Shown here: positions 9,553 to 18,609 of the stretch, piece by piece | Layout: each line of letters begins with the position of its first letter | Numbering within the stretch: the stretch's first letter is position 1 | Assembly (NCBI GenBank): GCA_036924085.1 | Contig: JAVGWX010000013.1 | Location: forward strand, 68,083,859 to 68,147,858 | Length of the DNA stretch: 64,000 nt | From: Ariolimax columbianus | Taxonomy: Eukaryota > Mollusca > Gastropoda > Stylommatophora > Arionidae | Reading direction: 5' to 3' | Translations under genes and position numbers: made by a program | The notes under the pieces: generated by a model | The model's database searches: none | Told to the model about the DNA's origin: nothing | What the model saw: the letters and a program-made list of their open reading frames with translations, nothing else

Positions 9553-10012
9553 ATGAGAAAAACAGAAATTGCTTACCCCAAAGAATTTCAGGATGGAACT
9601 GAGGAAATAATAATCGCTACTCATATATGGCCGACTGCACTGTATGGGACTGAAACATGGACTTCAGAGAAGAAAATTGAAACAATCTTGGAAACGTTTG
9701 AAATGTGGTGCTACAGTAGAATGGAAAGAGTGGGTTGGACAAAAAGAAGATTCAATGACAATGTACTCAATGACAATGTACTCAATGACAATGTACTCAA
9801 TGACAATGTACTCAATGACAATGTACTCAATGACAATGTACTCAATGACAATGTACTCACTGAAGTGGGCGCGCAAAGACAAATATTGAAAAAACTTCTG
9901 ATGACTTGACTGGGTCACAATATGAGACATGAAAGTCTTCTACAGAAGATACTAGAGGGCAAGATTCAAGGGAAGAGAGGAGCAGGACGACCAAGACTCA
10001 CCTTTACATAAT
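9553..10012 (+). pseudogene. LINE RT C-terminal fragment (L-B) with in-frame 15-bp expansion
   Basis: Reads ALYGTETWTSEKKIETILET, FEMWCYSRMERVGWTKRR, then NDNVL seven times, TEVGAQRQILKKLLMT, a stop, and after it HNMRHESLLQKILEGKIQGK then RGAGRPRLTF. This is the LINE segment after the RT core. The seven NDNVL units arise from a perfect 15-base tandem repeat at 9753-9857, which keeps the frame open. A sister copy lies at 59340-59690. Confidence 0.75.
9753..9857. repeat. 15-bp minisatellite (7 copies) inside a LINE frame
   Basis: CAATGACAATGTACT repeated seven times without mismatch, each giving the five residues NDNVL in the LINE frame. Perfect identity suggests recent expansion. Confidence 0.95.
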
Positions 10013-10309
10013 GTGTGATGGCAGTCGCCAGGCTGAGCGGTTCGGAGCAAGCAGCTCACAGTCAGCTACATCAATGGAGAAACTTTTCAAAAAAACTTTT
10101 AGTGTCTTTGTATCGTTTCGTATTATATAGTTATTGTTGTGTCAAATGGTTAACGTTGTGTCATAGGGATATTCTTGTGTCATATGGTTATTGTTGCGCC
10201 ATAACGTAACTGTAATTGCTGTGTTATTTGTTTGTGGTTAATATTGTGTCATATGGTTATTATGACACATATTTGAAGTTGTATTTCTAGTAATGGCAGC
10301 AAGGTTAAT

Positions 10310-10431
10310 CACTCTTGATTCTTCTTCTTCTTCTTCTTCTTCTTCTTCTTCTTTTTCTTCTTCTTCTTCTTCTTCTTCTTCTTCTTCTTCTTTTTCTTCT
10401 TCTTCTTCTTCTTCTTCTTCTTCTTCTTCTT

Positions 10432-10462
<31 letters not shown>

Positions 10463-10490
10463 TTTCTGTTCTTGTTCTTCTTTGTCTTCG
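10310..10490. repeat. (TTC)n microsatellite at a DR1 tail
   Basis: Nearly pure (TTC)n of about 150 bases and degenerate ends. It abuts the tail side of the DR1 copy at 10490-10690. The Ser-rich, Leu-rich and Arg-rich frames are artefacts of the triplet. Confidence 0.95.
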
Positions 10491-10690
10491 ATCATACACT
10501 CTCGCTAACAACCCTGAAAAGTTCTTTGCAAGTAGCAGAATGTAGTCCGGAGAACGGAATCTGCTGTGTCGTAGTTTACAACTTGACTGCGATATTTACA
10601 CCTTTCTGTCCAACACATCCGACTTCAAGAGGCATTTTTGGGTACCAGGTTTGTCATCCCTCCTCCATATGGGTGCCCAAGAATTGAAAT
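10490..10690 (-). mobile_element. Dispersed repeat DR1, partial copy
   Basis: Carries GCAAGTAGCAGAATGTAGTC, CGGAGAACGGAAT, GACTGCGATATTTACACC and CCAACACATCCGACTTCA in DR1 order. The distal half of the family is missing. Confidence 0.8.
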
Positions 10691-10699
10691 GAGTGTACC

Positions 10700-12150
10700 A
10701 TGTCTATTTCCGCTTCATTCACATTGATATCTTTTAGAGATTTGTGACAATATTTCAGACTACAAACAAATTACTGCAGCTTAGAAATATCGCCTGCCAC
10801 AACAAATTACAAATCGGAAATTCACACCATGTTGAGAGAGCAATAAAAAGAGAAACGTATTCATCAAGTCTGTCAGCTCCACACGAGCAACAGAATGACA
10901 CCATAATTGTCCCCAACCCAATTAAGGGATACACCCCATGAGGGCGTGAGCTACGCCGCCATTTTTACGAGAAAAATAGTTGTGATTGTCTACAGCAAAC
11001 GGCGACGACCAGGGCGAGTTCATCCTTAACTCTTGGACCGTCTGCATCCTGAATCTGACTCCCTTTGTGAGAGTTCATATCCTGGATGGCACACGGACAC
11101 CCAACATATAAAACATTTCCTTCTTTCTTGTCTGACTTTCTTCCCTAAAAATGTGTCACGACTCATCATTTCCGTCAAATGTTGGCAACAAAGAAGCAAC
11201 CATGAATGAAGAGGTGAAATGAGGCGAAATTAAGCACGGTTTTGCTAGGAGAAGAGATCCCATTTTTGCTCACTCACACTTGGTAGCACGCTTCGTTAGT
11301 GAACGCGCCTCGAGTGGACTTGCCTTGGGTACCTATCTGAAACTGTAGCCACTTTGAATCAAGCTGCTGGCTCCCTGAGGCCCATGGAAATGATGGGGAA
11401 ACAAAAAAACGGCCTTCTCCTTTGCCTGTCCTCCTATCAGATCTCTGGAGAGCTGCATTGTGGTCTATTGTTTGGTTGTTGGGTCTTTTCAAAGCGGGAA
11501 TCCAAGCGAGAGGGTCCATAAACGATTTCCTGCAAAAGGGGGTGGGTATTTCGCACGACAAGGCAGCGTATCGTAGTCACTAAGCTTATAATTACACCGT
11601 CAGTTCTTTCAAAAAAGTGTCCACAGTTTTGTGCATTGACGGAGAGGAGGGAATGAATATGAGCCCTGCTCGCGTTAGAAAGGTTGATATCGTATTTACA
11701 CCTTTCACGAGAAGTGGCCCTTAGGATCCATTTCCGGATGTGTGATAATCTACAATGAGTCAAATACATGGACTGGAATGCCGTACAAACAAACAATGAT
11801 AAACAATTAGAACGAGAGTAACTGGCCTTTGGATGACTTGCTTATCGTCTCTTGTTCTCGTTAGATTAAAAGACAGGACTGCAACTGCGGCTAAACATTG
11901 ATTATATTTTGGGCCGTCTTCTGGATCTATGTCAATTATGCTCCACTTGACAGGACTTTCGCTTCTATTGATTTCCGCCAGATGTTTGCTGGTCTTCACT
12001 CTCATCTCATCAACTGTGGGTTCCAATCGGGAGCATATCGAGTTATTTTGTTAGTTTCTGTTTTTTTTTTTTTTTTGGTTGACAAGATTATCCTGCTGGT
12101 TTCCATCTTCATCTTATTGGTTTTCTTCCACCTGTTCCTTCTACGTCATT
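10700..12150. other. No gene seen
   Basis: Several open frames of 65-119 codons on both strands (for example 11274-11561 and 11437-11796, minus) overlap each other and show no recognisable domain. No tandem array or SINE head was found. It could hold unrecognised exons, but nothing in the sequence supports a call. Confidence 0.4.
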
Positions 12151-12164
12151 GTCAAATGACATTT

Positions 12165-12367
12165 TTCCAATTGCTGGGGTAGTCGAGAAGTTTAGAAGGC
12201 TGAGAACTACCAGCCGCTTCGCCACTGATGTTGCCACGTCGTGTGCTGGCTATGTTTGTTTATTTCTCCCCCCCCCCCCCCCCAACAGACAAACAACCGG
12301 GGATTCGAACCGTTGCCCTCCTTGTCGGCAGGCAGGCATCGAAACCATTCGGCCACGCGCTCCTTCT
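12165..12367 (-). mobile_element. tRNA-derived SINE (SINE B), copy 1
   Basis: Minus-strand head: GAGCGCGTGGCCGAATGGTT (A box, Leu/Ser tRNA-like) and ACGGTTCGAATCCCCGG (B box). The body includes AAATAAACAAACATAGCCAG and CACACGACGTGGC, with an ending like CTACCCCAGCAATTGG. A poly-C run at about 12268-12283 lies inside the body. Confidence 0.8.
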
Positions 12368-12394
12368 ACGTTCGTCCTGAAAATCACGCTGTGA

Positions 12395-12570
12395 TGTAGT
12401 TTACGGCGAGACTTCGATATCTGCTCCTTTGGGCAGGACACATCCGATGTCAGCTGAATATTTTGGTATTGTCTTCGCCATCTGTTGCGACCCATATTCT
12501 AGTAGTCAGACTACACTAGTGCAGCCTGTTTCTAGGGCCGGGGCTTGGACGATGAATAGGGTTTTAATCA
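12395..12570 (-). mobile_element. Diverged DR1 subfamily fragment
   Basis: GTAGTTTACGGCGAGACTTC, GACACATCCGATGTCAGC, CAGACTACACTAGTGCAGCC and TTTCTAGGGCCGGGGCTTGG follow DR1 order but belong to a diverged subfamily also seen at 12960-13200, 34460-34690, 42010-42240 and 50890-51035. Confidence 0.6.
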
Positions 12571-12769
12571 ACCCCAATTCGTTGACTACGATGAAAACAT
12601 CCAGCTAAAATTCGCTGGTGACTGTCAACATATTCTCTTCGCTGCGTACGCATGGGTATAACGGCGGTTCTTACTTCGGAGATCTCCAGTCTACCCAGGT
12701 GTAAATAGGAACCTGACTTACTGTATGGAGGATGCATCACAGACGAAGGGGGTTAGTGAGTACACATCC

Positions 12770-12957
12770 GAAGAAGGTGAAACATTAGAATGCAGCTCCT
12801 GCCGAAGACGGATGTGTTGGGCAGAAAGGTGCAAATATCGCAGTCAAGCTGTAAACTAGTGACACAGCACAATCCGTTCTCCGGACTACATCCTGCTACC
12901 TGCAAAGCCCCGTTCAGGAACTGGTAGCAGGAGATTGAGAACAAACGAAGAACGAAC
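12770..12957 (+). mobile_element. Dispersed repeat DR1, partial copy
   Basis: GGATGTGTTGGGCAGAAAGG, CAAATATCGCAGTCAAGCTG, CCGTTCTCCGGACTACATCC and GGAGATTGAGAACAAACGAAG give the tail half of DR1 on the plus strand. It is joined tail-to-tail to the next copy. Confidence 0.75.
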
Positions 12958-12959
12958 TT

Positions 12960-13200
12960 CGTATTGTGGTTTACAGTGAAGCTGATGTATCTATGCCTTT
13001 CCTCACATCACAACCAGTTTCAGCTGGCTTTCTTTCTTGGTACCAGTTTTGCTTCCCAACAGCGATCTCTATAATCTTAGCCAGGCTATGCTAGGGCAGT
13101 CTGTTTCCAGGGCCGACGCTTGGAGGCGGAACAGGGTCTTTATCCGATCTTATTATATTATCCTGATGAGTCCCTAACCACTGTCAGCTCACGCACTGTC
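12960..13200 (-). mobile_element. Diverged DR1 subfamily copy
   Basis: GTGGTTTACAGTGAAGCTGA, GTTTCAGCTGGCTTTC, TAGCCAGGCTATGCTAGGGC and CCAGGGCCGACGCTTGGAGG match the 42010-42240 copy in order. Confidence 0.6.
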
Positions 13201-13457
13201 CTGCATCTTCGGTCCCAAATGGCGATCTAAGTTAGCAGACACACCTCAAATTGGATTGAAAGGAGCGAGTTTCTGATTGGTTAGTTTGTGTGTTCTTATT
13301 TGTTTTTTTTCGATCTTTATTCTCGACGAAAACCTTCTGGTCGTTCTGTAGACGCCATTTTGTTTTTGTCCTGGTGTAGTCATTGAACCATTACCTATAT
13401 GTATTTTTATCGATTTTGACCTTTGTCTGATTTATTCCTTCTGTTATACTTTGTTGT

Positions 13458-13655
13458 CGTTTTGCAACCTAATTCCCATTGTTGGGGCAATCGAGGAATT
13501 CAGGCCGCTTCGTCAATGCCGTCGTCTCGTTGTGTGATGGCTAGGTTTTTAAAATTTTACTTCCAACAGAAAAACAACATATGCTTTACCGGGGACTTGA
13601 TCCGCTGTCCATCTTGTCAACAGGCAAGCATAGAAGCCATTCGGCCATGCGCCCC
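13458..13655 (-). mobile_element. SINE B copy 2, fused to a SINE A tail
   Basis: Minus-strand head GCGCATGGCCGAATGG and CGGATCAAGTCCCCGG (degenerate B box), with body element CCCCAACAATGGG. Directly at its head side, 13655-13765 carries the SINE A 3' portion (GGCCGACAGGCGCAAAAATA, CACACCACCTTGGGGATT, AATAAGGCGAACGC) in plus orientation. The SINE A head is absent. Confidence 0.75.
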
Positions 13656-13768
13656 TCTAAATGTAAAGGATGCTAGGCCGACAGGCGCAAAAATAAAAAC
13701 CACAGTTCAACGCACACCACCTTGGGGATTTCAGAAATAAGGCGAACGCAACAAAAAACTTTTTATAA
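13656..13768 (+). mobile_element. SINE A 3' fragment
   Basis: Contains only the part after the tRNA-like head: AGGCCGACAGGCGC, CCACAGTTCAACGCACACC, CTTGGGGATTTCAGAAATAAGG, and an A-rich tail. It lies head-to-3' with SINE B copy 2. Confidence 0.8.
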
Positions 13769-13769
13769 T

Positions 13770-14390
13770 AAAAAAAAATAATTCTTAACAGCTGGTCGAG
13801 AAAGACATGTTAGAGGATTCAGTTTGCGAGGTGTGGGGGCTAGTTCCCTTCCTCGATGCCTTTTCCTTCCGTAACCGTAATTCAGGTACCCATTTACAGC
13901 GGGGTGGAATGGAACTGATGGTAATGGAAGTTGAACCCTGTGCCTTTGCCATGAAAAGAGAGCGCTCTACGACTGATCTAATCAGCCTCAGAAATCTTGC
14001 CAATGGTTTGTTTGAACAGCTGGGGGAAAGATGAGAAATAACGGGAGGCTAACACGAAGACAATGTCCCCAACCAGTTGAGAAGGGGGTGGCGTGGAAAG
14101 GTGGGGTGCACATCGGCATGAATCAGGTGCTGAAGACAGAGGTACCAGGCCAGGAGACGCGCCAGCAACCCTGGCACCATGTGACATGTCTAGCTACTTT
14201 GATAATCGGCACCTCGGCAAAAGCGTATTGATCCACAGTTTTCATTTGTAGACATTTCAAAATAAACGGCGGACGAGAAGAAGAGAAAGAAGAAGAACAA
14301 GGCTGCCGCCAGTGATGATGTGTATGTGACTTCGATGTACTATGTTTAAGATTTTTGAGATATGGGTTCCATTTATTTGCTGTATCTCAG
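13770..14390. other. No gene seen
   Basis: Overlapping frames of 66-75 codons on both strands with no recognisable motif. No repeats were found apart from a short (GAAGAA) stretch near 14277. Confidence 0.4.
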
Positions 14391-14394
14391 ACCA

Positions 14395-14482
14395 CGTGTT
14401 CGATGCTAGACATAGCGTGTCGAGTCCAGGGATTGAACCAGGCCCCTTCCCAGCGACAGACAATGATCTAACTGTCAACAAG
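14395..14482 (-). mobile_element. tRNA-like SINE head fragment
   Basis: On the minus strand, TTGACAGTTAGATCATTG is followed by CTGGTTCAATCCCTGGAC (B box). It lacks the 3' acceptor complement of a functional tRNA, so I call it a SINE fragment. Confidence 0.45.
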
Positions 14483-14711
14483 TGAAACTGTACTTAACTA
14501 CAATTCACATATTTGGTGGATGGGGCTAGCAACATCACCATGTATAATTTTGTGGTACAACAGCCAACGTTGTACGAACACATAAACTGTTTATAATAAG
14601 ATTTATTATGTCTAAATAAGTCAAACGGCGACGGTTTAGCATGATGAGCGGACTCTTGAGACCAGTCCGTCATGTCACTTCGTCATTTGACCAGTGGATC
14701 GTAAAAACGGC

Positions 14712-15424
14712 TCTCTGTCTACGCTTGTGGAAGCCTTCAATGCACTAGTGGAAGCCTTCAATGCGCTTGTGGAAGCCTTCAATGCACTAATGGATGCCTT
14801 CAATGCTCTAGTGGAAGCCTTCAATGTACTAATGGAAGCCTTCAATGCGCTTGTGAAAGCCTTCAATGCGCTTGTGAAAACCTTCAATGCGCTTGTGAAA
14901 GCCTTCAATGTGCTTGTGAAAGCCTTCAATGCGCTTGTGAAAACCTTCAATGCGCTTGTGAAAGCCTTCAATGCGTTTGTGAAAACCTTCAATGCGCTTG
15001 TGAAAACCTTCAATGCGCTTGTGAAAACCTTCAATGCGCTTGTGAAAGCCTTCAATGCGCTTGTGAAAGCCTTCAATGCGCTTGTGAAAGCCTTCAATGC
15101 GCTTGTGAAAGCCTTCAATGCGCTTGTGAAAGCCTTCAATGCGCTTGTGAAAGCCTTCAATGCGCTTGTAAAAGCCTTCAATGCGCTTGTGGAAGCCTTC
15201 AATGCGCCTGTGAAAGCCTTCAATGTGCTTGTGAAAGCCTTCAATGCGCTTGTGAAAGCCTTCAATGCGCTTGTGAAAGCCTTCAATGCGCTTGTGAAAG
15301 CCTTCAATGCGCTTGTGAAAGCCTTCAATGCGCTTGTGAAAGCCTTCAATGCGCTTGTGAAAGCCTTCAATGCGCTTGTGGAAGCCTTCAATGCGCTTGT
15401 GGAAGCCTTCAATGAGCCTGTGAG
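14712..15424. repeat. 21-bp minisatellite, about 34 units
   Basis: Unit GCGCTTGTGAAAGCCTTCAA plus T. Because 21 is divisible by 3, it gives stop-free frames of 250 codons on plus (ALVKAFN heptads) and 250 and 213 codons on minus (ALKAFTS, IEGFHKR). Variation is mostly single-base (GAA/AAA, GCG/GTG), spread over both silent and replacement positions, with no promoter or non-repetitive domain. I treat it as noncoding. Confidence 0.95.
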
Positions 15425-15429
15425 CATCC

Positions 15430-16180
15430 TCCCGAATAGACCATGAACCGTTCATCTGGATGACGACCACGCAGTTTATGTAGCTTGGTAGCTAGGCAGT
15501 AGTGCAACGTTAGGTTTCTCAGTAACATAACAACCATATGGATAGCAAAGTATATCCCCCTTCATTGACCAGACTGTTGTGTTTCCTAATGTTTCCATGA
15601 GCAAGAACGAAGAGGACGCTAGATGCGGATCTTAATGGGCGTGTATCATATAGCCCTGATTAATTGTTGCTCCCTTACATGCCAGGTCAAATTACACGCC
15701 ATTATCAGCCCAGAAGGAACGTAGGGACCCATTCGAACTTGACGTCCTTCTTGGAAATCGAAATAATATAAATGGCGTAGTTGTGTGCCGGAACATTAGG
15801 GATGGTTTTGAACTTTCCCGTCTCGTGTTCTACACGTGGGATTAAATGTTCTCCAATACCGAGTTTCAACAGCTCTTTGTACATCCCCTGGAGTATTGAT
15901 GAAGCTGGACTCGCGCTTTCCTTGCTGTAGTGTGAATAAATGCTTCACAGCAGTCTCATTACTATCGGGATTATGGTACTTCTTTCCATTCCCAAGGACC
16001 ACATCATATAGCCTTCATCCAGTGTTCAGCGACTTGCGACTTGAATATCCATGTCGTTCGCCTTAATCCAGTGTTCAGCGACTTGCGACTTGAATTGTCA
16101 TGTCGTTCATCTTCAACATGTCGCTCTCGTCACTTGAATCTGGAAGGTTGGGACAAACCATCAGATGACCTGGATCTTGT
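15430..16180. other. No gene seen; short tandem duplication
   Basis: GTGTTCAGCGACTTGCGACT and flanks are duplicated at about 16018-16110 (57-base offset). Minus-strand frames at 15796-16002 (68 codons) have no recognised domain. Confidence 0.4.
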
Positions 16181-16775
16181 ACCTCACCACAGTCGTTTGA
16201 GAGACCTCATCTCTTCATGGTCCTCCTACATCGTGATACGACAGTTCTATCTATTTATTGTCTTCCAAAGAGAGTAAGGTAAGTGATGTCCAGGGGCAGG
16301 TTACTCCTGAAGCCCATCCAAGGTCCTGTATCATGCCGTGCCTTAATTCCGTGCGACGTCCGTGTGGGCTTTGTTGATTTAAGGGAGGCACTCATGGTCC
16401 TTTTCGAGAGGTCTCTCTGCAACGCTTCATTCCAGGTGTATCTGCTCTTTGATCTTTGATCAGCAATTGCGCGATGGATCCCTTGGACCATAAGTATATC
16501 TTATTTTTGCTTTTTCCATATCTTCGTGGGACAGCTTTCTTCTTACGGGATAGACCCTCGATGTTGATTTAAGGGAGGCATGCATGGTCCTTTTTGGTAA
16601 GTCTCTGCAACAAGCTTCATTCCAAGTATATTTGATCTTTGATCTTTGATATCTGATCTTTGATCTTTGATCTTTGATCAGCGATTGTGCGATGGATCCC
16701 TTTGTGTGCTGTTTGCATATCTTCGTGGGACTGTCTTCTTATTACGGGATAGACCCTCGATGTTGATTGAAATCA
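16180..16775 (-). pseudogene. Possible LINE endonuclease N-terminal fragment, tandemly duplicated
   Basis: The minus strand reads INIEGLSRNKKTVPRRYANS from about 16770, and again INIEGLSRKKKAVPRRY about 200 bases on (near 16570). 'NIEGLS/NAQGLS' is the usual start of the LINE apurinic-like endonuclease domain. A (GATCTTT)n run at about 16627-16680 lies inside. The block of about 200 bases (GTTGATTTAAGGGAGGCA ... GGGATAGACCCTCGAT) is directly duplicated at 16367-16562 and 16563-16762. The rest of the domain is not legible. Confidence 0.45.
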
Positions 16776-16787
16776 ACACAAGGGCAA

Positions 16788-17042
16788 GGGGACGGCGTGG
16801 CCTAGTGGTTAATGGCGCGGCCCACAACCCGAAGGTGCTGGGTTCGATCCCCATCACAGCACCGACCGTTACCCCGGGGAAGCAAACCCTTAAACAACGC
16901 AGATCTTTACATAACATGTATGCTGAAGTCGGATGCACTGGGCCATCAGGCGCAAAATAAAAACCACAGTGCAACGCACACCACCTTGGGGATTAGAGAA
17001 ATAAGGCGAACGCAAAAAAAACAAAAACAAAACAAAACAGAA
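16788..17042 (+). mobile_element. SINE A, copy 2
   Basis: Head GACGGCGTGGCCTAGTGGTT and GGGTTCGATCCCCATCAC; body CCCGGGGAAGCAAACCCTTA, GCTGAAGTCGGATGCACTGG, and AATAAGGCGAACGC followed by an A-rich tail with (AACAAAA). It is one of the most complete copies here. Confidence 0.9.
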
Positions 17043-17506
17043 AGGCAAACCTCTGCACATGGTTGGTATTCATAGTGCATTGGTATTGAAAGAATTAGCC
17101 GACCAAGTCATTTTCAGAGGACGACCGACCGATTGCAGTTTTGAGAATCTTCACGGAGGCTTCTTCCGTGTCGATCCACAATATGTTGGCCAGGCCGTAT
17201 TAACAGAACCTCATTCAGTTTGCCCAATTCATCACTTCATTTAAATTGTCATCTCTACCGCGAAGGTTCGTTGCAATGCATCTGCAACATCTTCTATCTC
17301 TTGTCTTGATAGTGCTAATCTGCCAATCCTTTACCTGTCCGTCTTTTTATGCTGTCTTCCCATTTATCGAGGTGTTTACCTCTGGAACGTTTGTATTCCA
17401 TTTTTTTCCAGTTTTGAAGATTGTATGTCTTTTGATGTCACCAACAAATCGTATATGTCGAATTCTCATCTCATATTAGTCGATATTATCAATATACACG
17501 CATGGA

Positions 17507-17721
17507 GAGCGTGGCCGAATGGTTTCGAGGCTTGCCAGCCGACAAGAAGGGCAGCGGATCGAATCCCTGGTATGTCATATGTTGTTTTTTCTGTTGGGGG
17601 TGAAATAAACAAACATAGCCAGCACACGACGTGGCGACAGCAGTGGCGAAGCGGCCTATAGTCCTCAGCCTTCAAATCCCCTCGACTACCCCAGCAATGG
17701 GAAACATGTCGTATGACAGAT
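17507..17721 (+). mobile_element. SINE B copy 3, with target-site duplication
   Basis: Head GAGCGTGGCCGAATGGTTTC and CGGATCGAATCCCTGG; body AATAAACAAACATAGCCAGC, ACACGACGTGGCGACAGCAG and CTACCCCAGCAATGGG. It is flanked by ACACGCATGG (17497-17506) and ACACGCAAGG (about 17722-17731), an imperfect 10-base duplication within the surrounding minisatellite unit. A-box and B-box spacing fits a Leu/Ser tRNA-derived head. Confidence 0.85.
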
Positions 17722-17734
17722 GACACGCAAGGAC

Positions 17735-18085
17735 TGACCCCCATGTTAGTCGCTATTAGTAATATACACGTAAGGGTAAGGACTCTAGCATTACATTGGT
17801 CGCTATTAGTAATATACACGTAAGGGTAAGGACTCTAGCATTACATTGGTCGCTATTAGTAATATACACGTAAGGGTAAGGACTCTAGCATTACATTGGT
17901 CACTATTAGTAAAATACACGTAAGGGTAAGGACTCTAGCATTACATTGGTCACTATTAGTAATATACACGTAATGGCTCTGGCCCCTATATTAGTTGATA
18001 TTAGCAATATACAGGCAAGAACTCTGACCCCATATTGATCAATATTAGCAATATACACGTAAGGACTCTGATCCCCATATTAGTA
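17735..18085. repeat. About 50-bp minisatellite
   Basis: Units of CTATTAGTAATATACACGTA then AGGGTAAGGACTCTAGCATT plus ACATTGGTCG, five near-identical copies followed by more diverged units ending ...GACCCCCATATTAGT. A diverged unit at 17470-17500 lies on the other side of SINE B copy 3, so the SINE sits inside the array. Confidence 0.9.
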
Positions 18086-18089
18086 GATA

Positions 18090-18140
18090 TTAGCAATTTA
18101 ATAATAATAATAATAACAACAACAATAATAATAATAATGC
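18090..18140. repeat. (AAT/AAC)n microsatellite
   Basis: AATAATAATAATAACAACAA-type run between minisatellite units and DR3. Confidence 0.85.
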
Positions 18141-18290
18141 TCATCGCAAGCGATGATGGTCACACCATCAGACGGTTTTGTCTTAATAATGTGATGAGCG
18201 CTGTATTTGGATTATAGTGAGGGAGTGAATGCGCTGGTCGTCAATCTCACTCTTGTCCCGAGTCACCTTGGATCAGTGGCAAGATAATAT
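18135..18290 (+). repeat. Dispersed repeat DR3, copy 1
   Basis: Matches 42425-42570: CGCTGTATTTGGATTATAGT versus CGCTGTATTTGTATTATAGT, then TCTCACTCTTGTCCCGAG and CAGTGGCAAGATAAT. The family is unknown; no RT motif was seen. Confidence 0.6.
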
Positions 18291-18329
18291 ACAATTAACA
18301 ATATACACGTAATAAATCGTACCCCATAT

Positions 18330-18600
18330 TGATGACTATTAGCAATATCTAGGTACAGACTCTGACCTCCATATTAGTCACTTTCGGCTATATACACGTA
18401 CAGACTCTGACCTCCATATTAGTCACTTTCGGCTATATACACGTACAGACTCTGACCTCCATATTAGTCACTTTCGGCTATATACACGTACAGACTCTGA
18501 CCTCCATATTAGTCACTTTCGGCAATATACAGGTACAGACTCTGACCTCCATATTAGTCACTTTCGGCTATATACAAGTACAGACTCTGACCTCAAACCA
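18330..18600. repeat. About 45-bp minisatellite
   Basis: Six units of CTTTCGGCTATATACACGTA then CAGACTCTGACCTCCATATT plus AGTCA. It is related to the array at 17735 by the shared ATATACACGTA...CTCTGACC...ATATTAG order, so the two arrays have a common origin. Confidence 0.9.
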
Positions 18601-18609
18601 CCGCCCGCC

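Noticed and set aside
11274..11796. Host gene on the minus strand
   Set aside because: Two overlapping frames of 95 and 119 codons have no recognisable domain, and neither shows splice or start context that I can defend.
14675..15446. 250-codon frames on both strands as coiled-coil proteins
   Set aside because: They are overlapping frames in the 21-bp array with no supporting start context or flanking coding sequence.
15796..16002. Retroviral or LTR-element protein fragment on the minus strand
   Set aside because: The 68-codon text has no diagnostic motif, and no LTRs or primer-binding site were seen.
17507..17590. True tRNA-Leu or tRNA-Ser gene
   Set aside because: The same head with a shared 200-base body occurs in four copies and has a target-site duplication, so it is SINE B.
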